A DNA stretch of 46,691 nucleotides from an uncultured Oscillospiraceae bacterium (GCA_902489335.1 CABTZO010000002.1:1-46691), one strand, 5' to 3'. Counted from the stretch's first letter, positions 32,487 through 41,201 are shown. Translations and numbers: made by a program. Notes: generated by a model not told the origin, from the sequence alone.

Positions 32487-33083
32487 ATGGATAAGAATTT
32501 TAAAAATAAAATTATAAAAATCGTTTCTGTTTTAACTGTTCTGTTTATGTTTATTGTTGTAGGTTTCTCTTCCTGCGGAAAAGATTTACCAAAAGAAAAA
32601 CAAGTTAAACAGACAAGCGTAAAAAAACCGTCAGGTGACGGCAAATGGTTCTGGGTACCTAAAAGAGACGCAAAAACAAATGAAATTAAAAGTGTTCCAT
32701 TAATGGTTACAGAAGTAAAAAAAGGAAGTAAAGCAGAAAAAATAATCAAAGAAAAAATGGCAACAAGCGCTTTTCAATATAGCGTTGCAGAATCCGGTTT
32801 AGAGTGGGTTATTGTTCAATACAATGTGGATTTAAGAAACATTGCACCAACCAGTCAAGGAAAACCGATTTCCGTTACAATAAAAGCACAGAGTAAAAAC
32901 GGTAAGCCTTTGAAATTCAACGGAAGAGACTATGTTCCACAAATGTTTGATTTATCGGACAAACTTGCATCAGGTGAATCGGGTGTTGGCTTTGTAGCTT
33001 TCAAAGCTCCGAAAAAGTCCAAAATTGTGCTTAAGTTCGGTGACGAACAGTCAAATGTTCCATACGGCTTTTGCAAATTATAA
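32487..33083 (+). CDS. Lipoprotein of unknown function, DUF4352-like
   Basis: The 198-aa protein has a signal segment ending in VVGFSSC with the modified cysteine at ~30. A short Lys-rich stretch follows. The folded part has beta-rich, alternating segments (LEWVIVQYNVDLRNIA and GVGFVAFKAP) like the Ig-like DUF4352 domain often found on Firmicute lipoproteins. No catalytic motif is seen. AAAGGAG precedes the ATG. It is a single-gene unit with promoter and terminator. Confidence 0.7.
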   Translation: MDKNFKNKIIKIVSVLTVLFMFIVVGFSSCGKDLPKEKQVKQTSVKKPSGDGKWFWVPKRDAKTNEIKSVPLMVTEVKKGSKAEKIIKEKMATSAFQYSVAESGLEWVIVQYNVDLRNIAPTSQGKPISVTIKAQSKNGKPLKFNGRDYVPQMFDLSDKLASGESGVGFVAFKAPKKSKIVLKFGDEQSNVPYGFCKL

Positions 33084-33100
33084 ATAATAAAATAAATTTT

Positions 33101-33129
33101 CCCCCTGCCAATCGGCAGGGGGATTTTTT
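33101..33129. terminator. Terminator between the lipoprotein gene and the ABC operon
   Basis: CCCCCTGCC, loop AATC, GGCAGGGGG, then ATTTTTT on the plus strand. It lies between convergent genes and may serve both. Confidence 0.88.
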
Positions 33130-33130
33130 A

Positions 33131-33880
33131 TTATATTACTTTAGATAAAAAATCTTTAAGTCTTTGGGATTCGGGATTATGGAATATCTGTTCGGGTGAG
33201 CCCTGTTCCACGATTTTTCCCTGATCCATAAAAAGGACTCTGCTTGCGGTTTGTTCCGCAAATCCCATTTCGTGGGATACTATAAGCATGGTCATTCCGT
33301 CTTTGGCAAGGGTTTCCATTACCTGTAAAACTTCTCCGACCATTTCCGGGTCAAGCGCACTTGTCGGTTCGTCAAAAAGCATTACGTCCGGCTTCATACA
33401 AAGTGCACGAACAATCGCTATTCTCTGTTTTTGTCCGCCTGAAAGCTTTGAAGGATATTCATCTGCTCTGTCTTCGAGTCCGACTTTTTTCAAAAGAGAC
33501 ATTGCAAGTTCTTTTGCATCTTTTTCCTTTAATTTAAGGACTTTCATCGGCGCCAAAATCATATTCTCGATAACTGTTTTGTGTGGGAAAAGATTAAACT
33601 GTTGAAATACCATTCCTATTTTTTGTCTTGTAAGATTTATATTGTTTTTCTTATCGTTGACTTTTTTTCCCTCAAAATAAATCTCACCCTCGGACGGTGT
33701 TTCAAGTAGTGTTATAGAACGCAAAAGTGTTGATTTTCCGGAACCTGACGGTCCGATAATTGAAATAACTTCACCTTTTTTTACTTCAAGGTTAACTCCG
33801 TCCAAAGCATGTAATTTGTCATATTTTTTCTTTAGATCTTTTATGACAATTATGTTCTCGTTATTATCTGTCACTTGCAC
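33131..33880 (-). CDS. Polar amino-acid ABC transporter, ATP-binding protein
   Basis: The 249-aa ATPase has Walker A GPSGSGKSTLL at ~43-53, the signature LSGGQKQRIAI, Walker B VMLFDEPTSALDPE and the switch His in LIVSHEMGFA. GMVFQQFNLFPHKTVIENM is the form typical of the GlnQ/HisP group. It energises import with the permease and binding protein upstream. The start is GTG 33880 with AGGAG five bases before it, overlapping the permease gene. Confidence 0.94.
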   Translation of the reverse strand: MQVTDNNENIIVIKDLKKKYDKLHALDGVNLEVKKGEVISIIGPSGSGKSTLLRSITLLETPSEGEIYFEGKKVNDKKNNINLTRQKIGMVFQQFNLFPHKTVIENMILAPMKVLKLKEKDAKELAMSLLKKVGLEDRADEYPSKLSGGQKQRIAIVRALCMKPDVMLFDEPTSALDPEMVGEVLQVMETLAKDGMTMLIVSHEMGFAEQTASRVLFMDQGKIVEQGSPEQIFHNPESQRLKDFLSKVI

Positions 33881-34550
33881 GAAGTCTCCTTTCTATTACT
33901 GACGTAAATTTTGTCATTCCTAAAACTAAAACCAAGTAAATGAGTGCGACCGCAATCAATGGCATAAATGCCGAGAATGTTCTTCCCAAAATTATATATC
34001 CGCCTTTTGTCAAATCTTGAATTGCAATATAACCGGCAATTGAAGTTTCCTTCAAAAGTGCAATTATTTCATTCAAAAGTGCGGGAAGAATATTTTTAAA
34101 AGCTTGAGGTAAAATAACATTAATCATTGTTTGACCGTATGTCATTCCGAGACTGCGAGAAGCCTCAAATTGTCCGCTGTCAATCGACATGATTCCGGAA
34201 CGAACGATTTCAGCTACATAGGCTCCCGAGTTTATTCCAAAAGCTACAATAGCAACAACAACAGAATTTAATTGAAGCGGTGCCAGAATAACAAAATAAA
34301 TTATTAAAAGTTGAACCAGCATCGGCGTTCCACGAGTGATTGTCAAATAGAACTTACAAATTGCATTTAAAACTTTTAATTTACCTGTTTTATCGTATGA
34401 AGTCCTAATCGCCGCAACCAAAAATCCTATTATTACTCCGATAACTGCGGCACCTAAGGTTATCGCTAAAGTAACCCAAAGACCGTCAAAGAGATATCTC
34501 CAACGGTCATCGTCTATGAAATTAAGATAAAATATGTCTTTTAAATTCAT
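33864..34550 (-). CDS. Polar amino-acid ABC transporter, permease
   Basis: The 228-aa protein has about five membrane helices and the HisM/GlnP-type motif RGTPMLVQLLIIYF. The ATPase-coupling loop EASRSLGMTYGQTMINVILPQ follows (quoted in part: EASRSLGMTYGQ, then VILPQAFKNILPALLNE). It lies between the binding-protein gene (5 bases upstream) and the ATPase gene (17-base overlap). Confidence 0.93.
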   Translation of the reverse strand: MNLKDIFYLNFIDDDRWRYLFDGLWVTLAITLGAAVIGVIIGFLVAAIRTSYDKTGKLKVLNAICKFYLTITRGTPMLVQLLIIYFVILAPLQLNSVVVAIVAFGINSGAYVAEIVRSGIMSIDSGQFEASRSLGMTYGQTMINVILPQAFKNILPALLNEIIALLKETSIAGYIAIQDLTKGGYIILGRTFSAFMPLIAVALIYLVLVLGMTKFTSVIERRLRASDR

Positions 34551-34555
34551 AATTA

Positions 34556-35335
34556 TTATTTGATATATTTGTCAACAATCTTTTTGAGCGTTCCGTCGTC
34601 CTTAAGCTCTTTTAAAGCCTTGTTGATTTCTTCCTGTAATTTTGGATTCTTCTTTGCAATTGCAATTGCATAATTTTCTTCTGCATATGCAGTTTTCAAA
34701 ATCTTTGTTCCGGGATTTGCTTTTACAAAGTTTTTAGCCGGTTCTTCATCGATAATAACAGCCTGAATCTGTCCGTTTTTAAGAGCTGAAACAGCGTCAG
34801 AACCTTTGTTGAATCTCTTTACATTTTTCTCGCCGTAATCATCGGTAGCATAAATGTCACCGGTTGTAGATTCCTGAACACCGATTAATTTGCCTTTTAA
34901 TCCTTCTTTATCTGTTATTGGTGAATTTTCCATAACAATAATAGACTGAACTCCACGAGCGTATGGAGTTGAGAAAAGAGCAGATTTCTGTCTGTCCGGA
35001 GTTACTGTCATCCCTGCGGCAACAATGTCAATCTGGTTTGCTTCCAAAGCAGTAATTAAGGTTGCAAACTCCATATCCTTGATTTCAAGTTTAAGACCCA
35101 ATTTGTCTGCAACAGCTTTTGCAATTTCTGCATCTATTCCGACAATTTGTCCACCCTCGTGAAATTCGTAAGGTGGGAATGTTGCATTTGTACCCATTGT
35201 GAGCACACCGTTTTTTACTGTTTTAACGGTCTGTGCTTTTTCTTGCTTTTTATCGTCTTTTTTATTGCATGCGGCAAAAGCAAAAACAAAAGTTAAAGCA
35301 AGTATAGCCGATAAAATTTTAACTAACTTCTTCAT
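34556..35335 (-). CDS. Amino-acid ABC transporter substrate-binding lipoprotein
   Basis: The 259-aa protein has a signal ending in FAFAAC (lipid-modified Cys at ~23). The mature part has the family-3 solute-binding pattern: LTMGTNATFPPYEFHEGGQI (~46-65), VGIDAEIAKAVADKLGLKL and VAAGMTVTPDRQKSALFSTPY in part. The Asp/Arg ligand positions for an alpha-amino acid are retained. The specific amino acid is not determined. The gene is divergent from cysK 382 bases away, so cystine is one possibility, but this is inference only. AGG precedes ATG 35335. Confidence 0.92.
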   Translation of the reverse strand: MKKLVKILSAILALTFVFAFAACNKKDDKKQEKAQTVKTVKNGVLTMGTNATFPPYEFHEGGQIVGIDAEIAKAVADKLGLKLEIKDMEFATLITALEANQIDIVAAGMTVTPDRQKSALFSTPYARGVQSIIVMENSPITDKEGLKGKLIGVQESTTGDIYATDDYGEKNVKRFNKGSDAVSALKNGQIQAVIIDEEPAKNFVKANPGTKILKTAYAEENYAIAIAKKNPKLQEEINKALKELKDDGTLKKIVDKYIK

Positions 35336-35367
35336 AATAATACCTCCATAGGTTTTACATTGAATAA

Positions 35368-35395
35368 ATTATATATGTTTATGCAAAAAAGTCAA
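35368..35395 (-). promoter_or_regulatory. Promoter of the ABC transporter operon
   Basis: On the minus strand TTGACT (35390-35395), 16 bases, TATAAT (35368-35373). Confidence 0.75.
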
Positions 35396-35484
35396 GTATT
35401 TTTTATAATTTTCAAATTTTATTCAGTATAAGTAGAATTATTTGAATATTTATACATAAAATTTTGGTAAAATGTATAAATTGG

Positions 35485-35656
35485 CACCCGGGATTAATAA
35501 TCCCGGGCTACCGGGGTGTGATGAACCTAGGGTTTATAACCCCAGGCTCCCAGGATGGTGCGGAGCGTCGCGCCCCATACCGTAGCGGGCGATTATCATC
35601 AGTCCGAATATTAAAGCCAACCGTAGTGGGCGATTATCAATCGCCCGAACTGCCCC
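35485..35656. repeat. Palindrome-rich intergenic repeat, copy C
   Basis: Several hairpin units lie end to end. CCCGGG pairs flank ATTAATAAT (35487-35507). CTAGGGTT-TAT-AACCCCAG follows near 35527-35545. A partly decayed unit after CCGTAGCGGGCGATTATC starts at 35580, and GGGCGATTATCAATCGCCC follows CCGTAGT (35621 onward). The CCGTAG lead and the R-GATTATxAATC-Y core are shared with copies A and B. The open frame through it reads repeat units and is not a credible gene. It lies between the divergent ABC and cysK promoters. Confidence 0.65.
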
Positions 35657-35717
35657 TTGATTTGCTTTAATTATTCTTCGTTTTATTATATAATATACTA
35701 ACTTGAAAGGAGATATT

Positions 35718-36644
35718 ATGATTTACAATAATCCTGTTGATTTGGTCGGAAATACTCCGATGATTAAATTAAACGATTTCGACGGAAATTCTTTTGATGA
35801 TATAAATATTTATCTAAAACTGGAGATGTTCAATCCATCCGGAAGCATTAAAGACAGAATTGCACTTAATATGATAAATAAAGCAAGAGATGAGGGAAAA
35901 ATAAATTCAGAAACAACTGTTATTGCTCCCACAAGTGGAAATACCGGAATCGGACTTGCCTTTGTTTGTGCAGCTCAGGGTCTTAAACTTATTATCTGCA
36001 TGCCTGAAACAATGAGCCTGGAAAGACAGAAAATTTTGAGAGCTTATGGAGCAGAACTTGTTTTGACAGACGGAAGCAAAGGAATGCAAGGTTCCGTTGA
36101 GAGAGCAAAAGAATTATCTGTTGTAACAGAAAACTCATATCTTGCCGAACAATTTACAGATAAAGCAAATGTTCAGGCACATTTTGAACATACTGCTCAA
36201 GAAATAATAAAGGACTTAGGCGGTAATGTCGATGCATTTGTCGCAGGAATCGGCTCTTCGGGAACCATTACGGGTGTAGGTCGCGCACTCAAACAATTGA
36301 ATCCCGATATCAAACTTTATGGTGTCGAGCCCGCAGAATCCGGAATTTTAGTTGGCGAAGAAGCTTCACCGCATGGAATCGAAGGAATAGGCGCAAACTT
36401 CGTTCCTCCGCTTTATGACAAGGCTCTCGTTGACAAGATCCTTCATGTACCGACAAAAGACGCAATTCATACTGCCCATGCTTTAATTCAGGAAAAGGGC
36501 CTTTTTGTCGGAATTTCATCCGGTGCAAATGTAAATGCTTGTATTCAGCTGGCTTCAAAAGATTATAATGTTCAAAACATTGTAACCGTTTTACCCGATT
36601 CGGCAGACAGATATTTTTCGACAAATTTATTCAACTATAAATGA
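35718..36644 (+). CDS. cysK: Cysteine synthase (O-acetylserine sulfhydrylase)
   Basis: From ATG 35718 (AAAGGAG at 35706-35712) the enzyme has 308 aa; a TTG at 35703 would lie upstream of that site. It is a fold-type II PLP enzyme with Lys45 in NPSGSIKDR, the substrate loop PTSGNTGIGL at ~76-85 and the phosphate loop GIGSSGTITGVG at ~176-187. It makes cysteine from O-acetylserine and sulfide. A TATAAT lies just upstream of the gene. It overlaps the metallophosphoesterase gene by four bases. Confidence 0.94.
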   Translation: MIYNNPVDLVGNTPMIKLNDFDGNSFDDINIYLKLEMFNPSGSIKDRIALNMINKARDEGKINSETTVIAPTSGNTGIGLAFVCAAQGLKLIICMPETMSLERQKILRAYGAELVLTDGSKGMQGSVERAKELSVVTENSYLAEQFTDKANVQAHFEHTAQEIIKDLGGNVDAFVAGIGSSGTITGVGRALKQLNPDIKLYGVEPAESGILVGEEASPHGIEGIGANFVPPLYDKALVDKILHVPTKDAIHTAHALIQEKGLFVGISSGANVNACIQLASKDYNVQNIVTVLPDSADRYFSTNLFNYK

Positions 36645-37321
36645 AGAGAATAGAATACATAATTAAAGACAAAAAAATTAAAACTGCAAAAAAGTGTTTG
36701 ATTTTTTCAGACACTCATAATATCTTAGCGAAAAAATTAGCTAAAACTATCGAAAATGAAAGTTTTGACATTATTTTTATACTGGGAGATATTGTTGATC
36801 GTCACAAAAAAACAACCGAGAACGCATTTCCCCTTTTAGAAAAATGTGCAAAAAAAGCGCCCACTTTTTTTGTTTTGGGAAATCACGAAAAAGAACTGCA
36901 CTTTGAGAACAGAGAAAAAATAGAAGCAACGGGTGCAAAATTTCTCTGCCTTGAGTTTGCTGACTTTGATGAATTGGTTATCGGCGGACAGGCAGGTAAA
37001 ACAGATTTTAAGTGGCTTTCTGATTTTGAAAAAAAAGAAGGATATAAAATCCTTCTTTCACATCATCCTGAATTATATCCGATTGAGCAAAAATATGATA
37101 TTGACTTAATTTTATCAGGGCATTCTCATGGAGGTCAATGGAGGTTTTTCGATCATGCTGTTTATTCTCCCGACCAAGGTCTGTTTCCAAAATATACTCA
37201 CGGTAAGTACGAAAATATGATTGTAACTTCCGGTGCTTCCAATCCGAGAAAAGTTCCCAGAATAAATAACCCCATTGAGTTTATAGTTTTGTATCTGCAA
37301 CCTGAAAATCAGTCTTTATAA
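36641..37321 (+). CDS. Calcineurin-like metallophosphoesterase
   Basis: The 226-aa protein has the full metal-binding series: FSDTHN (Asp24, His26), LGDIVDR (Asp50), GNHE (Asn81, His82), LLSHHPE and SGHSHGGQW. This is the YkuE/YaeI-like group of phosphoesterases, some of which are membrane-associated, but no membrane segment is seen here. The substrate is unknown. Its ATG overlaps the cysK stop (ATGA), and its 3' end overlaps the convergent alr by 13 bases. Confidence 0.88.
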   Translation: MKRIEYIIKDKKIKTAKKCLIFSDTHNILAKKLAKTIENESFDIIFILGDIVDRHKKTTENAFPLLEKCAKKAPTFFVLGNHEKELHFENREKIEATGAKFLCLEFADFDELVIGGQAGKTDFKWLSDFEKKEGYKILLSHHPELYPIEQKYDIDLILSGHSHGGQWRFFDHAVYSPDQGLFPKYTHGKYENMIVTSGASNPRKVPRINNPIEFIVLYLQPENQSL

Positions 37322-38427
37322 ACCCTCGGTATTCTCTTATTCAAAAGACAAATAGTCTCATAATTGAATCTACCGGATTTATCTCCTATTTCATCAAAAG
37401 TTATTTCCTCACTCTTGTCTTTTCCGACAAGGGTGATTTTATCTCCTACTTTAACATCTTCTATATTTGTAACATCTACCATCATCTGGTCCATGCAAAT
37501 TCTGCCTATAATCGGGCAACGTTTTCCACGAATCAAAACTTCACCTTTATTTGAAAGACTCCTGGGATATCCGTCTGCATATCCAACCGGAACAGTCGCA
37601 ATCTTTGTAGGTTTATCAGTGATATATGTCGCACCGTAACTGACTGTGCATCCGGCGTCTAAGGTTTTCAAAAATATAATATGAGAATAAAGTGACATAA
37701 TTGGTTGTAAATCCATGCATTTTGAAATTTCTTTTGACGGTGAAAGACCGTATAGCATAATTCCGGCCCTCACCATATTATAATCATCGGGCAAATCCAT
37801 GCTCATTGTCGCAGCGGAATTAAAACTATGAACATATTTAGGATTAAATCCCATTTTTTTCATTTTTTCTAATACAAAGTTAAATTTATTTTCTTGATTA
37901 ATTGTAAAACTTTTGTCAGTTTCATCAGCTTTTGAAAGATGTGTCATCAATCCGTTAACATCTAAATTAGAAAGTTTTAGGACTTCATTTATTTCCGACA
38001 ATGAATTATCATCTGTCTGAAATCCGATTCTTCCCATTCCCGTATCAATTTTTATGTGAACTTCTACAATTTTATTTTGTTCTTTTGCAAGCTCGTTTAA
38101 TTTATTTGCATATTCTAAGCTGCCTACTGTAAATACAAAATTATTAGCTATTGCTTTTTTTATGTTATCATCAAAAACATGATTTAAAATTATTATGGGT
38201 TTTTTTATTTCATTTTCAATAAGCTCCATACCCTCTTCAATTGTTGCTACCGCAAAAAATGAAACTCTGTTTTCAATATGATTTGCAATCTCCACTGCTC
38301 CATGACCGTAACCGTTGGCTTTAACGACTGCAGTAATTTCTTTGTTTTTAATCTTTTCACTTAAAATATTCAAATTATGATCTAACGCCGAAAAGGAAAC
38401 TTCGGCATAAACACGCATAGGTAGCAT
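37309..38427 (-). CDS. alr: Alanine racemase
   Basis: The 372-aa PLP enzyme interconverts L- and D-alanine for peptidoglycan. The PLP lysine is Lys36 in AVVKANGYGHGAVEI. RAGIMLYGLSPS at ~220-231 and the catalytic tyrosine in TVSYGATYI are also present, and the C-terminal barrel has RICMDQMMVDVT. AGGAG six bases before ATG 38427 supports the first Met. It follows the polyferredoxin gene by nine bases. Confidence 0.96.
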   Translation of the reverse strand: MLPMRVYAEVSFSALDHNLNILSEKIKNKEITAVVKANGYGHGAVEIANHIENRVSFFAVATIEEGMELIENEIKKPIIILNHVFDDNIKKAIANNFVFTVGSLEYANKLNELAKEQNKIVEVHIKIDTGMGRIGFQTDDNSLSEINEVLKLSNLDVNGLMTHLSKADETDKSFTINQENKFNFVLEKMKKMGFNPKYVHSFNSAATMSMDLPDDYNMVRAGIMLYGLSPSKEISKCMDLQPIMSLYSHIIFLKTLDAGCTVSYGATYITDKPTKIATVPVGYADGYPRSLSNKGEVLIRGKRCPIIGRICMDQMMVDVTNIEDVKVGDKITLVGKDKSEEITFDEIGDKSGRFNYETICLLNKRIPRVYKD

Positions 38428-38436
38428 CTATTTCTC

Positions 38437-39375
38437 CTAATATAAAGATTCTTTCAAAAAGGGCCAATAAGCAAAAGTCGAAGTAATTAAAATTGCGCCT
38501 AATACTATACACAAGACTATTGCAAATAATACAGAAAACGGCATTTTTATTGTTTTCTTTCCAAATTTCGCGGAAAAATTAAGCGCCTTTTCGTGAGGGC
38601 ATTGTTGTTCCGACGTGCATTCAAGGCATGATATACACTGAACATCCCTCGTTTGTGGCTCTTTCCCGGGATATAACTTCATCGGACATGCTTCATTACA
38701 TTTATTGCAACCACTGCATTTGTCAGAATTCCTTCTGATTGTAAAAATTCTGATTAAATTTGAATAACCCACCAAAGCGCCATATGGGCAAAGATATCTG
38801 CAATATGGTCTTTTTATGAAAAGTGACAAAACAGTTGTTATAAAAAGAATTATTAGTCCGGCCGTTTCAAATTTACCGACAAAAATATTATACATAGCTT
38901 TTGCGGGATCAAACTTTCCGATATCCGTTATTTTAAAAATCAAAGCCGACAGGACTATAAAAAGTGAAATCATTCTAAGAAATCTCAAACTCTTATCTAA
39001 TTTTGGTTTAATGAAATTATCGTATTTATCTTTGAATAGTTTTTGTCCTAACCTGCTTAACAAATCTTGAAAGCTACCCAGCGGACAAACCCAACCACAG
39101 AGCACCGGGCCAAAGAAAATGCTTAAAATACATACAGTGCTCATTATAATCAAAGATGGGAGCAAAAATTCTCGAGTGAAAACTTCTTTTGTAATAAAAG
39201 TATAAAAATATTCCACACCTTGAATCGGGCTTATTGTATTAATAGCGTATTCATTCAAAAGCGGAATTAAATTTTTACCTAATGAAAGCTCTCTGTCAAT
39301 ATATATGTAATTTATAAGTATGAAAAAAAAGATTTGAACCAAAGCTCTATGATGTTTTCTCTTCAAATTATCCAC
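38437..39375 (-). CDS. NapH/YccM-like membrane 4Fe-4S polyferredoxin
   Basis: The 312-aa protein has about five membrane helices with two CxxxCP motifs at helix ends (CGWVCPLG and CRYLCPYGA). These resemble the NapH/MauN/RnfG-associated membrane ferredoxins. Two cytoplasmic 4Fe-4S sites follow: CSGCNKCNEACP and CISCLECTSEQQCP. It probably passes electrons across or along the membrane, but no partner oxidoreductase is adjacent. A promoter with an 18-bp palindrome in its spacer lies upstream. Confidence 0.85.
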   Translation of the reverse strand: MDNLKRKHHRALVQIFFFILINYIYIDRELSLGKNLIPLLNEYAINTISPIQGVEYFYTFITKEVFTREFLLPSLIIMSTVCILSIFFGPVLCGWVCPLGSFQDLLSRLGQKLFKDKYDNFIKPKLDKSLRFLRMISLFIVLSALIFKITDIGKFDPAKAMYNIFVGKFETAGLIILFITTVLSLFIKRPYCRYLCPYGALVGYSNLIRIFTIRRNSDKCSGCNKCNEACPMKLYPGKEPQTRDVQCISCLECTSEQQCPHEKALNFSAKFGKKTIKMPFSVLFAIVLCIVLGAILITSTFAYWPFLKESLY

Positions 39376-39402
39376 CCTTTTATCTGACTAATTAACGGGG
39401 AA

Positions 39403-39431
39403 ATTATATCATAATAAATATTTATTATAAA
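39403..39431 (-). promoter_or_regulatory. Promoter with palindromic operator, polyferredoxin-alr operon
   Basis: On the minus strand TTTATA (39426-39431), 17 bases, TATAAT (39403-39408). A perfect palindrome, ATAATAAAT followed by ATTTATTAT, occupies 39411-39428 and so fills the spacer and touches the -35. A bound repressor here would block polymerase. The bases are all A/T, which lowers the weight of the palindrome. Confidence 0.5.
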
Positions 39432-39507
39432 CATCTCAAAAATATAATCTAATTAATATATTATCATCAATATATTATTTTGATTAAAACAAAGATAGAA
39501 TAAACAT

Positions 39508-39535
39508 AAAAAGAGCCGTCTTTTGGACGGCTCTT
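39508..39535 (-). terminator. Terminator of the surface protein gene
   Basis: On the minus strand AAGAGCCGTC and GACGGCTCTT form a 10-bp stem followed by T5. Confidence 0.85.
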
Positions 39536-39546
39536 AAATATTTAGA

Positions 39547-41028
39547 TTAGTCGTTCTTTTTTCTGAGAGATCCTACCATTGCAGTACCTGAAGTTAAAGA
39601 TATGATTGCTGAAATGATTATTGAAGTTCCCATGATGCTTGTTTTAGGAGCTTCGCCGAGAGGTGTGCTTAAATCTTTGATTTCTTCCTTGGGAGCCGGA
39701 GCTTCAGGAGTTTTGTCATCAGGAATATTTTCTTCGGGCTTGTCAGGTGTTTCCGGTGGAACTACTTCATTATCATCTTCATCAAAAAATCCAAATTCGA
39801 TGATAGCATTTTGATATCCGAAAGGAACAATTGTCTGACCGTTTCTTGAAGTCATCTGAACATCAGTCTTTAAGAAGTTCTTATTGAAGAACGGAAGACC
39901 TGTAATGTCTTGAGTGAATTCAATTTGAATTCTGTATTCTGTGGGAAGACCTGCAGTATTTTCAAAATTCGGATTTGCTTTTTCACCTAATTTTTGAGAT
40001 TTATCCCAGAGATCCATAAAGTCTTCCAATACATATTGACCGTCTTTCTTGATTTCTTTTGTGATGTCTTTCTTGCTGTCTTTACGGCCGCCTCTGTCTC
40101 CGAAGAGTGTTACTTTAGAGATGTAAGGAGAGAGTTCTTTCGGTATTGATATATGCATGTCAAGAGGTCTGTTTTTCTTTTGAACACCGGCAAGGTATCC
40201 TACTTTCGGAATAAATTGTCCGTCCATAAGGAGCGTCGGATTTGTGGTTTTATAATCCGCTTCAAGAATATGATCTCCTGTATGCTTTTTCAACTCTTTT
40301 ATATATTCATCATCAATTCCGTTGGGGAAATATGTAACTTTCATACCACTGGCTTTGAGCCATTTAGAATCATTGTATTTCGGATTAGCCTGCATGGGAG
40401 TTGCAAGAGGAATATATGTTGAAGATTCTGTTTCTGAGAAAACTGCTCCTTCTTTGTATTCAAACTTGTTGAATACTTTCTTTTCTTTAGTATTTACAAC
40501 CTGTGCTTTAACGGCATAATCTTGTGAAGCAAGCTCAGCATAAGGTTTGTCAAGTTCTACGCTGATGTCAACATTTTGCTTAACACCGATGAGACCTGTG
40601 AAGAAGAAACCTTTTTCAGTTTTGTCTGTTTCTTTTGCATAAGGAGAAACCTTAACTTTCCAAGTTCTGTCATCTTTCTTCGTGAATACGTGCTGGTCAT
40701 TATAAGCTTCCGCAGAAGAAGAAGATTTAATGTTCTTGATGTGAGGAGCAATCTTCTTATCGAAGATAAGTTCATATTCAGCGTCTGACCATTGAACTGT
40801 GTTATTTAATTCAAACCAAATAAGCTGTTTAAGTTCAACATAGTTAGCATTTGCAGAAACAAAATCAAGATCGCAATACTTAACTGTTGGATTTCCTGCC
40901 GGACCTTTTGCAGTAATTTTATTTTGATTTACTGCGAATGCTGTCATCATTACTGCGAAAATGGTTGATACTGTGAATACAATAGCCATTACGATAGTAA
41001 AGAGACGAGTTTTTCTGACTGTTTTCAT
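39547..41028 (-). CDS. Secreted cell-surface protein with sortase-like C-terminal signal
   Basis: The 493-aa protein has a signal peptide (residues 1-32, cut after AFA). A ~380-residue beta-rich ectodomain without a recognised motif follows. Next is an acidic Pro-rich linker (VVPPETPDKPEENIPDD, ~418-455), then APKTS at 460-464, a hydrophobic stretch and the tail RKKND. This is the layout of a sortase substrate with a non-canonical motif (APKTS for LPxTG). No sortase is in the window. I do not recognise the ectodomain. It is transcribed alone, and a perfect Fur-box sequence lies 159 bases upstream of the start. Confidence 0.75.
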   Translation of the reverse strand: MKTVRKTRLFTIVMAIVFTVSTIFAVMMTAFAVNQNKITAKGPAGNPTVKYCDLDFVSANANYVELKQLIWFELNNTVQWSDAEYELIFDKKIAPHIKNIKSSSSAEAYNDQHVFTKKDDRTWKVKVSPYAKETDKTEKGFFFTGLIGVKQNVDISVELDKPYAELASQDYAVKAQVVNTKEKKVFNKFEYKEGAVFSETESSTYIPLATPMQANPKYNDSKWLKASGMKVTYFPNGIDDEYIKELKKHTGDHILEADYKTTNPTLLMDGQFIPKVGYLAGVQKKNRPLDMHISIPKELSPYISKVTLFGDRGGRKDSKKDITKEIKKDGQYVLEDFMDLWDKSQKLGEKANPNFENTAGLPTEYRIQIEFTQDITGLPFFNKNFLKTDVQMTSRNGQTIVPFGYQNAIIEFGFFDEDDNEVVPPETPDKPEENIPDDKTPEAPAPKEEIKDLSTPLGEAPKTSIMGTSIIISAIISLTSGTAMVGSLRKKND

Positions 41029-41186
41029 TATTAAAACCTGCCTTTCATTTTACAAAAGCAATGTGTAGCATGTCCAAATGTTTTGCCCCTACAGATTACT
41101 TCTCTATGAATGACAATATACCACTCTTTTCTTAAAATTAATTGACTTTTTTTGTATAATATATAAACTTTTTATTAATAACTTCT

Positions 41187-41201
41187 TGATAATAATTATC
41201 A
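41187..41201. promoter_or_regulatory. Perfect 7-1-7 Fur-box sequence
   Basis: TGATAATAATTATCA matches the Gram-positive Fur consensus TGATAAT-N-ATTATCA at every position. The inverted repeat extends one base each side (TTGATAAT/ATTATCAA). It is 159 bases from the surface protein start and 265 from atpB. A TTGATA -35-like hexamer on the minus strand overlaps it, which favours control of the surface protein. Confidence 0.6.

Noticed and set aside
32264..32749. Minus-strand open frame of 161 codons across the ChrA end and lipoprotein start
   Set aside because: It is antisense to a gene with signal peptide, promoter and terminator, and has low-complexity Phe/Thr-rich composition.
33131..35335. 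Calling the ABC transporter cystine-specific because of cysK
   Set aside because: The genes are divergent and 382 bases apart across a repeat; binding-site residues do not decide the substrate.
35464..35670. Open frame of 68 codons through the repeat before cysK
   Set aside because: It reads repeat units (GDYQSPE-like translations), has no ribosome binding site and no protein-like composition.
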